DNA from: Sporomusaceae bacterium
Lineage (GTDB): Bacteria > Bacillota > Negativicutes > Sporomusales > UBA7701
Length of the DNA: 32,338 nt
Reading direction: 5' to 3'
Assembly: GCA_031460455.1 (NCBI GenBank)
Contig: JAVKTQ010000024.1
Span: 1-32,338 of the forward strand
The notes beneath the pieces are model-generated. The model was not told the DNA's origin, did not search any database, and was given only the letters and a program-made list of their open reading frames with translations. How positions within the stretch are numbered: position 1 is the first letter of the stretch; each line of letters begins with the position of its first letter. The position numbers and the translations under genes were made by a program. Below, piece after piece: positions 14,171 to 22,296 of the stretch.

Positions 14171-14869
14171 TCAGCCCTCGATAAAATACAGCTTCGAAGG
14201 GCGGCCGGTACCGCCGTACAACAGCGAATACTTGATCTTTTTCGTCTCCACGAGATACTCCAGATAGCGCCAAACGGTAATCTTCGACATTGCCATCACC
14301 ATTGCAATCTCCTGGCAAGTCATCGGCTTCTTCTCCCGCAGGAGAATCGTCAGCAACTGCTCCAAAGTCAGCTGGTGCACTCCCTTGGGCAAATCCTCCG
14401 GGAGCGGCTCCTTCTCTTCTTCGGTGCCCGGCGGGGCGGTCCTCGAGGCGATCCTGTCGAGATCGTCCTGGCGGATCTCCTCTTTCTTATGGAACACCTT
14501 GCGCATCCTGGCGTAATTCTTCAGAGCGGCCTTAAGACGGTCAAGATCGAAAGGCTTAATTATATAATCTATTGCCCCGAATCGCAGTGTAGCGGAAATC
14601 GTCTGCACATCCTTTGCGGCGGTGACAAGGATGACATCGGTCGCCAGCTCCCGGCGGCGGACATGCTTGAGAATATTCAGTCCATTGCCGGCCGGCAGAT
14701 AAATATCCAGAAGAATCAGATCGGGCGACAACCTGGCGATGCTATTGAGCGCATCACCCTCCGAAGCGCTTATTCCCGCCACCTTAAACCCGCTCATCCG
14801 CTCGATAACCCGCCGAAGGATATCCGATACCATCGGGTCGTCTTCCACAATCAGCACCGAAAAAGGCAT
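14171..14869 (-). CDS. CitB/DcuR-type response regulator
   Basis: The start is ATG 14869, seven bases after GGGGTGAC; the frame is open eight codons further up without a ribosome binding site. The 232-residue protein has a receiver domain (about residues 3-120) with acidic pocket E9-D10-D11, phosphoacceptor D55 in LILLDIYLP, the Thr in VILVTAAK and the Lys in IIKPF. A linker and a C-terminal helix-turn-helix follow (about 165-215: TCQEIAMVMAMSKITVWRYL), ending in GRPSKLYFIEG. This is the architecture of CitB, DpiA and DcuR, which respond to extracellular citrate or C4-dicarboxylates. It is partnered with the histidine kinase 38 bases upstream. The divergent Tct operon is its likely target (inference). 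Confidence 0.88.
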   Translation of the reverse strand: MPFSVLIVEDDPMVSDILRRVIERMSGFKVAGISASEGDALNSIARLSPDLILLDIYLPAGNGLNILKHVRRRELATDVILVTAAKDVQTISATLRFGAIDYIIKPFDLDRLKAALKNYARMRKVFHKKEEIRQDDLDRIASRTAPPGTEEEKEPLPEDLPKGVHQLTLEQLLTILLREKKPMTCQEIAMVMAMSKITVWRYLEYLVETKKIKYSLLYGGTGRPSKLYFIEG

Positions 14870-14907
14870 CTTGTCACCCCGCAATAGCATCAACGTAGCA
14901 TCAACAT

Positions 14908-16644
14908 CTATTCCTGCGCATCGGCCGACCCGAGCGGTATCCTGACCGATACCGCCGTTCCCGAGCCATCGCTTTTCACATCGATCGAACCGGACGCAAG
15001 CTCCACCCTGGCCTTGACATTCGCCAACCCGTACCCGCGCCCCAGCTCCTTGGTCGAAAAACCTTTCTCGAAAATCTGGGTGAGCAAATGACCCGGAATC
15101 CCGCGGCCGTTATCGAAAACCCTGATAAAAATCCCGTCGCCGTCCTGCGCTATCAGTACGCCCACCCTCCTTCTCCCCGGAGGAAGATCCTGCACGGCGT
15201 CCATCGCGTTCTCGATCAGGTTGCCCAGCACGATAATCAGCGCGTTCTCGTCGAAATAAGGCGGCAGGACGGAAAGCCTGCTGTTCGGGTCGATCGACAA
15301 CGCAATCCCTCGCTCCTGCGCTTCGGCCGACTTGCCCTCCAGCAGCCCTGCGGCCGCCGGATTGGCGATATTCTTCAGCAAAAACTCGATAAACGATTGC
15401 TCCTTTGCCGTCAGCCCGGTGATATACTTGCGGGCCTCCGTGTAAGAACCGAGCTGGATAAGGCCCGAAACCGCCTGCAGCTTGTTCATGAACTCGTGGC
15501 TTCGCGCCCGCAGCGAATCGACAAGCTGCCTCGTTCCCGTCAGCTCCTCGGCCAGTTTATTGATCTCGGTCATATCGCGAAAAGTCGAAATCGCGCCCAC
15601 CGGACTGTTGCCGACCATGAGCGGGATACGGTTCACAAGCACCACGTGGCCGTTGAGGAGCATCGGCTCATCCAGCTCGGCCGTCTTATTCGCCATCACG
15701 ATCGGCAGCCTGGTATTGGGGATCACCTTTTCCACATCGTTGCCGAGGATATTCTCCTCCGGCGCCAGTATTCTGCGGGCGGCGCTGTTGGCCACCGTTA
15801 CCTTGCAGTCGGCGTCGATTGCGATGATGCCCTCCCGTACGGACTCCAGCATCGTCTCCCGTTCCTTGAGCTGTGTAGCGATTTCCGCCGGCTCCATACC
15901 GAACAGCGTCTTCTTGATATTGCCTGCCAGCAGAAAAGAAAACAGCGCGACCGAAACGAGACTGACCGGGATGATGATATACAGAATACGGAAAACGCCC
16001 CAGATAATATTGGCGATATCGGGCTCCCAGAAGCCGACCGCCACCGCGCCCAGTTGATTGCCGGTATAATCGAACACCGGGGCGAAAGCGCGGATCGACG
16101 GACCGGAAATGCCGATCGCCTTCGAAATATACGACCGGCCCTCGCGCAGCGCCGGCAGCTCGTCGTTGCCGGTAAAAGGCTTGCCGATCAGTTCGGGATT
16201 CGGATGAGTATAGCGGATGCCGTCTTTGTCAAGAAACACGACAAAGGCGGCGTTCGTTTTTCTTTCGACCTCATCCGCTATTCCCCCCAGATTCTTCGGC
16301 GGGTCGGCGGTCAGATACGACTGGACGACATCCACCCGCGCCGCGGCCAGGTTTGCGACGCTCCGCGCCTGGATGGCAATTTGCTTCTCGGTATTATCGA
16401 CAAGCGACAGATAAAACAGCGAAATAATGATTATCAACACTATCATGCCGCTGAGCACATTAAGTAAAAAAACCTTTTTCTGCAGGGAAGATTCGGAGAA
16501 ATTTATAATAGCGCCCCCCTTAGACGGGCTTTCTTCGTCATCCAAAATTTTAACATGGATGCAGCGAAATAAAAACACTAAACAGTCGTTAAATAAATGA
16601 AATAAACAAAAAATAAAAGCAATTAAGACAATTATCAGTGCCAT
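14908..16644 (-). CDS. CitA/DcuS-type sensor histidine kinase
   Basis: The frame opens at ATG 16644 (578 codons), but its first ~45 codons come from very AT-rich DNA and lack a ribosome binding site. The translation start may be near 16509, after AAGGGGGG, where only an ATT or ATA codon is available. The product has TM1 (about residues 57-82), an extracytoplasmic CitA-like PAS sensor (about 85-215) and TM2 (about 218-245). A cytoplasmic PAS (about 262-375) leads to the DHp motif RARSHEFMNKLQAVSGLIQL with the phosphorylated His. The ATPase domain shows the N box NLIENAMDAV, the G1 box DNGRGI and the G2 box GRGYGLANVKARV. This family senses carboxylates outside the cell. It forms a pair with the response regulator and probably controls the divergent operon starting at 16742. 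Confidence 0.87.
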   Translation of the reverse strand: MALIIVLIAFIFCLFHLFNDCLVFLFRCIHVKILDDEESPSKGGAIINFSESSLQKKVFLLNVLSGMIVLIIIISLFYLSLVDNTEKQIAIQARSVANLAAARVDVVQSYLTADPPKNLGGIADEVERKTNAAFVVFLDKDGIRYTHPNPELIGKPFTGNDELPALREGRSYISKAIGISGPSIRAFAPVFDYTGNQLGAVAVGFWEPDIANIIWGVFRILYIIIPVSLVSVALFSFLLAGNIKKTLFGMEPAEIATQLKERETMLESVREGIIAIDADCKVTVANSAARRILAPEENILGNDVEKVIPNTRLPIVMANKTAELDEPMLLNGHVVLVNRIPLMVGNSPVGAISTFRDMTEINKLAEELTGTRQLVDSLRARSHEFMNKLQAVSGLIQLGSYTEARKYITGLTAKEQSFIEFLLKNIANPAAAGLLEGKSAEAQERGIALSIDPNSRLSVLPPYFDENALIIVLGNLIENAMDAVQDLPPGRRRVGVLIAQDGDGIFIRVFDNGRGIPGHLLTQIFEKGFSTKELGRGYGLANVKARVELASGSIDVKSDGSGTAVSVRIPLGSADAQE

Positions 16645-16741
16645 TTAAGCAATAAAATAGGCCTCTCCTTAACGCCCGGCGAAATCACAGGCGGAGAAAC
16701 GGAATCCAGAGCCACGCCCAAAAACGAAAGGAGAACAGCCT

Positions 16742-17467
16742 ATGATCATTGACAAGGAAACCTGTATCGGTTGTCAGCTGTGCCAGCCCTACTGTCCGAT
16801 GGGGTGCATCTCTTACCGGGAAAGCGAAGAAAAATGCGCCATCGATCTCGATGAATGCGTCGAATGCGGTATTTGCCAAAGGCCGAAAGTATGCCCGACC
16901 GGCGCCCTCCAGCAACAGGAACTCGACGAAATGCGCAACCTCCGCCGGACCTTCTCCAACCCGCTCGTTCCCCACAAGACGACCTCCGTCCCGGGACGCG
17001 GCACCGAAGAAATGAAAACAAACGACGTCACCGGCCGTTTCAAGCGTGGGCACGCCGGAGTCGCCGTCGAACTCGGCAGGCCTGGTACCGGCACCAGATT
17101 CTGCGACGTCGAAAAAGTCGCCATGGCCGTTGCCCCCATCGGCGTAGTCTTTGAGCCGCAAAACCCCGTCACCGCGCTGATGGTCGACACCGCCACCGGC
17201 AAAATGCAGGACGGGATACGCGACGAAAAAGTGCTGTCCGCCATCGTCGAATTCGACGTCGTCATCGAGAAACTGGAGGCTGCCCTCACCGCCATCAAAA
17301 ACGTCGCCCCCCAGCTCGATACAGTATTCAGCCTCGATCTTGCCAGCCGCATGTCGGCAGACAACACCGTTCCCACCGCGGACATCGCCCGTAAAGTGGG
17401 CTTTGTACCGTCGTACAACGGAAAAACAAATGTCGGTCTCGGCAGACCGCTGGCTAAGGGGGTTTAA
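16742..17467 (+). CDS. Di-[4Fe-4S] ferredoxin-domain protein with novel C-terminal domain
   Basis: The 241-residue protein starts at ATG 16742 after AAAGGAGAACAGCCT. Residues 1-60 are a bacterial ferredoxin module: CIGCQLCQPYCPM (C8, C11, C14, C18) and CVECGICQRPKVCP (C39, C42, C45, C51), with extra cysteines C22 and C32. From about residue 85 follows a domain I do not recognise, with TNDVTGRFKRGHAGVAVELG, then RPGTGTRFCDVEKVAMAVAP and a later FEPQNPVTALMVD. It is the first gene of an operon with the Cys/His-rich protein (4 bases apart), TctCBA and a dehydrogenase. It probably carries electrons, or forms an enzyme with the next gene product that acts on the imported carboxylate. That role is inference from context. 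Confidence 0.75.
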   Translation: MIIDKETCIGCQLCQPYCPMGCISYRESEEKCAIDLDECVECGICQRPKVCPTGALQQQELDEMRNLRRTFSNPLVPHKTTSVPGRGTEEMKTNDVTGRFKRGHAGVAVELGRPGTGTRFCDVEKVAMAVAPIGVVFEPQNPVTALMVDTATGKMQDGIRDEKVLSAIVEFDVVIEKLEAALTAIKNVAPQLDTVFSLDLASRMSADNTVPTADIARKVGFVPSYNGKTNVGLGRPLAKGV

Positions 17468-17471
17468 AGCA

Positions 17472-18092
17472 ATGACGCATTCACTGCACCGTCATGGCAC
17501 ATTAGACAATCTGCAGGAAGATTACGTCGTATTCGCGATCGCCGCCCAGACCGTGAACGCCAAAGGCAAGGCGCCCGTCTTCGGCGAGTTCTACAAAATA
17601 GTCAACAAATATAGCCCGGTATTAAGCGGCGACATGAAAACCGGCAACAGCCTGGCCGTGGGCCTAGAGGCCATTGCCGCCGGCCATCAGGACAACTCCA
17701 TCGTTCACGCCGTCTACACCGATAAAAATGTTGTCGCCCAAGTACTCAACGAACTGAGGGAAGCCGACCTGGGCCTGTCCATCGTCGTCTCCGGCCTCCT
17801 TGACCATGTAGACACCTGTTGCAACAAAGCCGGCATCCAGCGGCATACCATCGAGCACTCGCTCGGCATCCACGGCAACACCAAACGCTTGCCGAAAGAC
17901 CAAGTGCTCGAGATAAGCACCATGTGCGGCCACGGCATGGTTGCCTTCAACCTCATCAATCACATGGCCGATGAAATCAAGGCCGGCAGGAAAACCCCCG
18001 GTCAGGCGGCCGACGAACTGGCCGCCCAGTGCCACTGCGGCATAGTCAATCCCGTCAGAGCGGCCGCGCTGCTGAAACTGATGGCTCAATGA
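17472..18092 (+). CDS. Uncharacterised Cys/His-rich protein in the Tct operon
   Basis: Translation starts at ATG 17472, four bases after the previous stop and preceded by AAGGGGG. The 206-residue soluble protein matches no family I know. It is rich in possible metal ligands: HSLHRHG at residues 3-9, DHVDTCC at 111-117, His125, His129 and His134, CGH at 152-154 and CHC at 187-189 in QCHCGIVNPVRA. The middle (FYKIVNKYSPVLSGDMKTGN, then SIVHAVYTDKNVVAQVLNEL) reads as alpha/beta. The clustered Cys and His near the C-terminus suggest an iron-sulfur or zinc site. Its tight coupling to the ferredoxin-domain protein suggests one two-subunit enzyme. Codon use matches the backbone, so it is not island DNA. 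Confidence 0.7.
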   Translation: MTHSLHRHGTLDNLQEDYVVFAIAAQTVNAKGKAPVFGEFYKIVNKYSPVLSGDMKTGNSLAVGLEAIAAGHQDNSIVHAVYTDKNVVAQVLNELREADLGLSIVVSGLLDHVDTCCNKAGIQRHTIEHSLGIHGNTKRLPKDQVLEISTMCGHGMVAFNLINHMADEIKAGRKTPGQAADELAAQCHCGIVNPVRAAALLKLMAQ

Positions 18093-18115
18093 CAGGCAAA
18101 AAGACTGGAGGGATA

Positions 18116-19111
18116 ATGATGACAACCAAAACGAGAGCAAGCCTGATCTGCGTCCTGCTCCTTGTTGCCGCCCTCGCGCTCGGCGGCTGCGGCGGCAGCT
18201 CGGCGACCGACGGAAAAGCCAAATATCCCGAACGGCCGGTCGAAGGCATCGTCGGCTGGGGTGCGGGCGGCGGCACCGACGTATTCGCCCGGGCCATTGC
18301 AAAACCGGCCGGCGAAATACTCGGCCAGACGATCGCCGTCAAAAACATGCCGGGCTCGTCCGGGGCCATCGCCGGCGACTATGTCACCCAGCAGCCGGCC
18401 GACGGCTACACCCTGTGGTTCATGGGCTCCAACTACGCCGTCAACGTCGCCCTGGGACGCACCCCCCACCCGCTCAGCGACTATATCCCCGTAGCCCGTA
18501 TCCAGCATGACACCGCCATGCTCCAGGTCACCAAAACCAGCAAATTCAAGACCGTCGACGACATCGTCGCCTACGCCAAAGCCAACCCCGGCAAACTCAA
18601 AGTCGGCGGCACCGGCGCCGCCAGCTTCGACGAAGTCGTAATCGCCCTCTGGGAAGACGCCGCCGGCATCAAAGTCAACTACGTGCCCTATGAAAACGGC
18701 GGACAAATGCAGGCCGCCCTGCTCGGCGGACATCTCGATATCATGTTCGAAGAGCTCGGCCCGGTCGCCGGACGTGTAGCCGACGGCAGCCTCGTTCCCG
18801 TACTGGCCTTCAGCGAGAAAAAACTGGAGAAATTCCCCAACCTCCCGGTAGCGCCCGACAAGGGCTGGAACATCACCCTCGGCAACTGGCGCGGCGTAAT
18901 GGTCAATAAAGGCACCGACCCGGCCATCGTAAAAAAACTCGAAGAAACCTTCACCAAAGCCAAAGACACGCCCTCTTACAAAAAAGTGGAAAAAGACACC
19001 TTCCTGGATCTTAGGCCCGGTTACCTGAGCGGCAAAGACTACGGCGCCGCCATCCAGAAGGACATCGACGTCTACAAAAAAGCCCTCACCAAACTCGGCT
19101 ACATCAAATAA
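18116..19111 (+). CDS. tctC: TctC-family tripartite tricarboxylate transporter binding lipoprotein
   Basis: The start is ATG 18116 after TGGAGGGATA; the frame is open upstream only by chance overlap with the previous gene. The 331-residue product has a lipoprotein signal with lipobox ALGGC (Cys25). The Bug/TctC solute-binding fold follows: YPERPVEGIVGWGAGGGTDV, the signature MPGSSGAIAGDYV, and ADGYTLWFMGSN. It captures a carboxylate outside the membrane and hands it to TctAB. Bug proteins bind citrate, C4-dicarboxylates, aromatic acids or nicotinate, so the exact ligand is open. Position 1 of the transporter set and the hairpin after the gene fit the usual excess of binding protein over permease. 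Confidence 0.88.
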   Translation: MMTTKTRASLICVLLLVAALALGGCGGSSATDGKAKYPERPVEGIVGWGAGGGTDVFARAIAKPAGEILGQTIAVKNMPGSSGAIAGDYVTQQPADGYTLWFMGSNYAVNVALGRTPHPLSDYIPVARIQHDTAMLQVTKTSKFKTVDDIVAYAKANPGKLKVGGTGAASFDEVVIALWEDAAGIKVNYVPYENGGQMQAALLGGHLDIMFEELGPVAGRVADGSLVPVLAFSEKKLEKFPNLPVAPDKGWNITLGNWRGVMVNKGTDPAIVKKLEETFTKAKDTPSYKKVEKDTFLDLRPGYLSGKDYGAAIQKDIDVYKKALTKLGYIK

Positions 19112-19123
19112 CCAACAATCTCC

Positions 19124-19163
19124 GAAGAGCTGGGGGCACCCCTCCCCTCCCCCCCAGCTCTTC
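19124..19163 (+). promoter_or_regulatory. Strong hairpin between tctC and tctB
   Basis: GAAGAGCTGGGGG (19124-19136) is exactly complementary to 19151-19163. No T tract follows, so it is more likely an mRNA-stabilising or attenuating hairpin that raises tctC above tctBA than a full terminator. Confidence 0.6.
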
Positions 19164-19191
19164 CCTAGTTTCCCGAAAAGGAGGCCACAAA

Positions 19192-19677
19192 ATGTCGGTG
19201 TTGCTCACAGAGTCTTTAATCGCCGTAGTTTTCCTCATCTCCTCCTGTATCTTCTATTACCAAACTCTCCTGTTCCCCAAAACGCGGATAAGCGATATCG
19301 GCCCCGAATACTGGCCGCAGCTGCTGCTTGCCGGCATGGTCATCCTGTCCGCAGCGCTGCTCGTCGACATCTACCTGCGCCGCAAGGCCCTGGCCGCCGC
19401 GGTGGAAGAAAAAAAGCCCTACCCGCTTCGGTTCTGGTATACGCTCGCACTTGCCGTCGTCTACACCGTTATCATGCCCTTTCTCGGCTTTGCGGTCGGC
19501 ACCCTGCTGTTTTGTATGGCCATCATGTTCGTCCTGGGCGTCAGGACGGCGAAAAACCTGTTGCTGACAGCAACCGGGGCGACAATCCTCTTCGTCGTGC
19601 TTTTCCCCAAAATCATGGCTGTTCCCATGCCTAGGGGCATCGGCGTCTTCAGGATGATCAGCCTATTTTTCTATTAG
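19192..19677 (+). CDS. tctB: TctB-family small membrane subunit
   Basis: This 161-residue protein starts at ATG 19192 after AAAAGGAGGCC. It has four hydrophobic segments: about residues 5-25, 42-58, 83-103 and 107-150 in two closely spaced helices. The layout matches the poorly conserved TctB subunit of the tripartite tricarboxylate transporter. The segment FLGFAVGTLLFCMAIMFVLG is typical. It is followed 12 bases later by tctA and has no independent promoter that I can see. TctB is needed for assembly and activity of the sodium-coupled permease, though its exact job is unclear in the family. Confidence 0.85.
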   Translation: MSVLLTESLIAVVFLISSCIFYYQTLLFPKTRISDIGPEYWPQLLLAGMVILSAALLVDIYLRRKALAAAVEEKKPYPLRFWYTLALAVVYTVIMPFLGFAVGTLLFCMAIMFVLGVRTAKNLLLTATGATILFVVLFPKIMAVPMPRGIGVFRMISLFFY

Positions 19678-19689
19678 GAGGCATGGGGA

Positions 19690-21189
19690 ATGGACAGCTT
19701 TCTGACAGCCCTGCTCCACATCATACAACCCTCGAACCTCATCGCCGTAATCGGCGGCGCCCTGCTTGGCATGCTCAGCGGCGCCACGCCCGGGGTGAGC
19801 GGCACGATGATGGTCGTGCTCCTCATCCCGCTCACCTACACCCTCGAGCCCGACACCGCTTTCCTGCTCCTTATCTCCGTCTACTGTTCGGCCGTATTTT
19901 CCGGTTCCATCAGCGCCATCCTCTTCCGCACCCCCGGCGCCCCCGAAGCGGTGGCCACCACCCTCGACGGCTACGAAATGACAAAACAGGGCAAACCCCA
20001 TGAGGCCCTGGGGATATCGGTATACTCTTCCGCGGTGGGGGGACTGCTTGGCGGCGCGGCCCTCATCCTCGTCGCTCCCCAGCTCGCTAAGCTCGCTCTG
20101 GCCTTCGGCCCGCCGGAATACTTCGGCATGGCCGTCATGGGCCTCAGCGTAGTGACAACCCTCGGAGCGAAGAATATGGTGAAAGCGCTCCTTGCCGCGC
20201 TGCTAGGCCTATTTCTGGCGACCGTCGGCATCGACCCCATGGCGGGCATCCCCCGCTTCACCTTCGGGCTGCCCAGTCTGATGAGCGGCATCGACTTCAT
20301 CCCCGTGCTCATCGGCCTGTTCGCCATCTCAGAAATGCTCCGCCAGGTCATGGAAGATACCACCATCAAAGTCAAGCTGGGAAAAATCAGAACCTCGCTG
20401 CCCAGCTTCGCCATGCAAAAACGGCTTATGCCGACAATATTCGGCGGCTCGGCCCTCGGGACGATCATCGGCATCCTGCCGGGCATCGGCGCTACCACCG
20501 CGGCCATGGTCAGCTACAGCGAAGCCGTCCGCTGGTCCAAAACGCCCGAAAAATTCGGCACCGGGCACCCGGAAGGCATCGCGGCGCCCGAATCCTCCAA
20601 CAACGCCGCCGCCAACGGCGCCATGGTCCCCCTGCTCGCGCTGGGCATACCGGGCAGCGCGACCACGGCCGTAATGTTGGGGGCCTTCGTCCTCCACGGC
20701 CTCAAGCCAGGGCCGCTGCTGTTCAGCGAACAGGCCGAATTCATCAACACCATCTTCCTCGGCACGATGATCGCCAACGCGCTCATCCTTCTCGTAGCCC
20801 CCTTCTTCATCAGAGGCTTTGCCAACATTATCCGCATCCCCTACCCCGTACTGGGGCCTGTCATCCTAGTCCTCTGCATCGTCGGCTCGTACGCCATCCG
20901 CAACAATATGATGGACGTCTGGCTGACGCTCGGCTTCGGCGTACTCGGCTATCTGCTTGAAAAATACTGTTTCCCCCTCTCCCCCATCATCCTGGGGATC
21001 GTCCTCGGCGGGCTCGCCGAGCAGGAATTCCGACGCTCGCTCATCATGTCGCAGGGCGACTACGGCATATTCTTCGCCAGCCCGATTGCCGCCGTGCTGC
21101 TCGGCGTATCGTTCCTGTCCTTCATCGCCCCGATTGCGATAAACTTCTACAAAAAGTGGAAAGCGAACGCTGCGTCCCCCGGCGCATAG
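19690..21189 (+). CDS. tctA: TctA-family large permease subunit
   Basis: This 499-residue protein with about 12 transmembrane segments is a full-length TctA. It holds the two conserved repeats of the family: GGALLGMLSGATPGVSGTMM near residue 22 and LGTIIGILPGIGATTAAMVS near 255. The blocks GHPEGIAAPESSNNAAANGA and LALGIPGSATTAVMLGAFVL follow, likely forming the transport path. The ATG at 19690 follows AGGAGGCATGGGGA. It imports the substrate captured by TctC, driven by an ion gradient. The next gene, a dehydrogenase, starts 16 bases after the stop, which ties transport to an oxidoreductase step. Confidence 0.92.
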   Translation: MDSFLTALLHIIQPSNLIAVIGGALLGMLSGATPGVSGTMMVVLLIPLTYTLEPDTAFLLLISVYCSAVFSGSISAILFRTPGAPEAVATTLDGYEMTKQGKPHEALGISVYSSAVGGLLGGAALILVAPQLAKLALAFGPPEYFGMAVMGLSVVTTLGAKNMVKALLAALLGLFLATVGIDPMAGIPRFTFGLPSLMSGIDFIPVLIGLFAISEMLRQVMEDTTIKVKLGKIRTSLPSFAMQKRLMPTIFGGSALGTIIGILPGIGATTAAMVSYSEAVRWSKTPEKFGTGHPEGIAAPESSNNAAANGAMVPLLALGIPGSATTAVMLGAFVLHGLKPGPLLFSEQAEFINTIFLGTMIANALILLVAPFFIRGFANIIRIPYPVLGPVILVLCIVGSYAIRNNMMDVWLTLGFGVLGYLLEKYCFPLSPIILGIVLGGLAEQEFRRSLIMSQGDYGIFFASPIAAVLLGVSFLSFIAPIAINFYKKWKANAASPGA

Positions 21190-21204
21190 CGGCAGGAGGA
21201 AACC

Positions 21205-22188
21205 ATGCAAACCACCAAAGCTGCCCTGCTGGCCAAGGAATACGCCATCGGCCTCGTCGACAGGCAGCTCGACTGCGGCGACGACGAAGTCATCGTCAAA
21301 AACCACCTCATGGGTATCTGCGGCTCGGACAAATCCTTCTATCGCGGCCAGCTGCCGCCCAAGACGGCGGAGTTCCGGCAGGAACCGAAATTCCCTTTCT
21401 ACCTGGGCCACGAAAGCGGCGGCGAAGTTGTCGAAGTAGGCCGTAAAGTAAGAGAATTCAAACCTGGCGACAAAGTCATGGCCTTCGGCTGGAACAACAA
21501 CTTCGCCACATACTTCAAAGCAAAAGTATTTGAACTCGAACCTGTCCCCGCGGGGCTTGACCTGGACATCGCCTCCCTGGGCGAGCCTGTCGCCTGCGCC
21601 ATGTTTTCCGGGCTCCACGCCGGCGTCCAGCTTGGCGACACAGTCGCCGTCATGGGCGGCGGCTTCGCCGGGCAGATCATCGCCCAATGCGCCAAAAAGA
21701 AAGGCGCCGCCAAAGTCATCGTCATCGACGTCCTCGACGGCAAGCTCCAGCTCGCCCAAAAACTCGGCGCCGACATCGTCATCAACGCCAACGCCGACGA
21801 TCCCGTCCAGGCCGTCCTCGACATCACCGGCGGCATCGGGGCCGACGTCGTCGTCGAAGCCGCCGGCAGCGAGCAGTCGATCAACGCGGCCACCGCCCTC
21901 CTCAAACACAACGGCATCTTCGTGTGGTACAGCTGGATAACGCGCCCCGTCCGGCTCGACATCAGCCGCTGGCACGACGACGGCATCGAATTCAGGAATA
22001 CCTGCCTCGTCCATCACACCCCCCAGGAACGCCAGGTGTGGACCCCGCAGGCCCTCAGGCCGGTCGTCCGGGGACTGATCGACATCAAATCCCTCATAAC
22101 CCACGAATTTCCCCTCAACGACATCGATAAGGCGTTCCAATTCGTCGACAAAGACGACGCCGCCGTCAAAGTCGTCCTGCGCCCTTAA
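21205..22188 (+). CDS. Zinc-type MDR dehydrogenase lacking the structural zinc lobe
   Basis: The 327-residue enzyme starts at ATG 21205 after GGCAGGAGGAAACC. It is a medium-chain dehydrogenase/reductase: catalytic zinc ligands are likely Cys39 (GICGSD), His69-Glu70 (GHES) and Glu127 (GEPVAC), and the Rossmann motif is GGGFAG (151-156) followed by VIVIDV. The four-cysteine structural zinc loop normally present after PGDKV is absent; the chain goes straight from VMAFGWNNNF to the next strand. It probably oxidises or reduces an alcohol/carbonyl with NAD(P). As last gene of the Tct operon it likely acts on the imported carboxylate or a product of it (inference). The next intergenic region carries a repeat remnant. 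Confidence 0.82.
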   Translation: MQTTKAALLAKEYAIGLVDRQLDCGDDEVIVKNHLMGICGSDKSFYRGQLPPKTAEFRQEPKFPFYLGHESGGEVVEVGRKVREFKPGDKVMAFGWNNNFATYFKAKVFELEPVPAGLDLDIASLGEPVACAMFSGLHAGVQLGDTVAVMGGGFAGQIIAQCAKKKGAAKVIVIDVLDGKLQLAQKLGADIVINANADDPVQAVLDITGGIGADVVVEAAGSEQSINAATALLKHNGIFVWYSWITRPVRLDISRWHDDGIEFRNTCLVHHTPQERQVWTPQALRPVVRGLIDIKSLITHEFPLNDIDKAFQFVDKDDAAVKVVLRP

Positions 22189-22192
22189 AAGC

Positions 22193-22235
22193 GGCCGTCG
22201 GCCCGACCCCCATCCGCGGCATCCGCAAGACTGTC
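22193..22235. repeat. Degenerate copy of the dispersed repeat
   Basis: GGCCGTCGGCCCGACCCCCATC, interrupted here for length only at the last bases, followed by CGCGGC, resembles the first half of the repeats at 13899 and 32248. The second half is not recognisable. Confidence 0.35.
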
Positions 22236-22253
22236 GAGAGGAATCTTCCCTCG

Positions 22254-22290
22254 CCCCCGCGAAGGTCTTTAATAACTACCTTCTCGGGGG
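22254..22290 (+). promoter_or_regulatory. Hairpin that covers the ribosome binding site of the next gene
   Basis: CCCCCGCGAAGGT (22254-22266) pairs with ACCTTCTCGGGGG (22278-22290) with one mismatch around an 11-base loop. The right arm contains most of the GGGGGTGA ribosome binding site of the gene at 22297. No T tract follows on either strand, so translational control is more likely than termination. Confidence 0.45.
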
Positions 22291-22296
22291 TGAACC

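Noticed and set aside
20866-22140. 424-codon minus-strand frame opposite tctA and the MDR dehydrogenase
   Set aside because: Antisense shadow spanning two clear genes.
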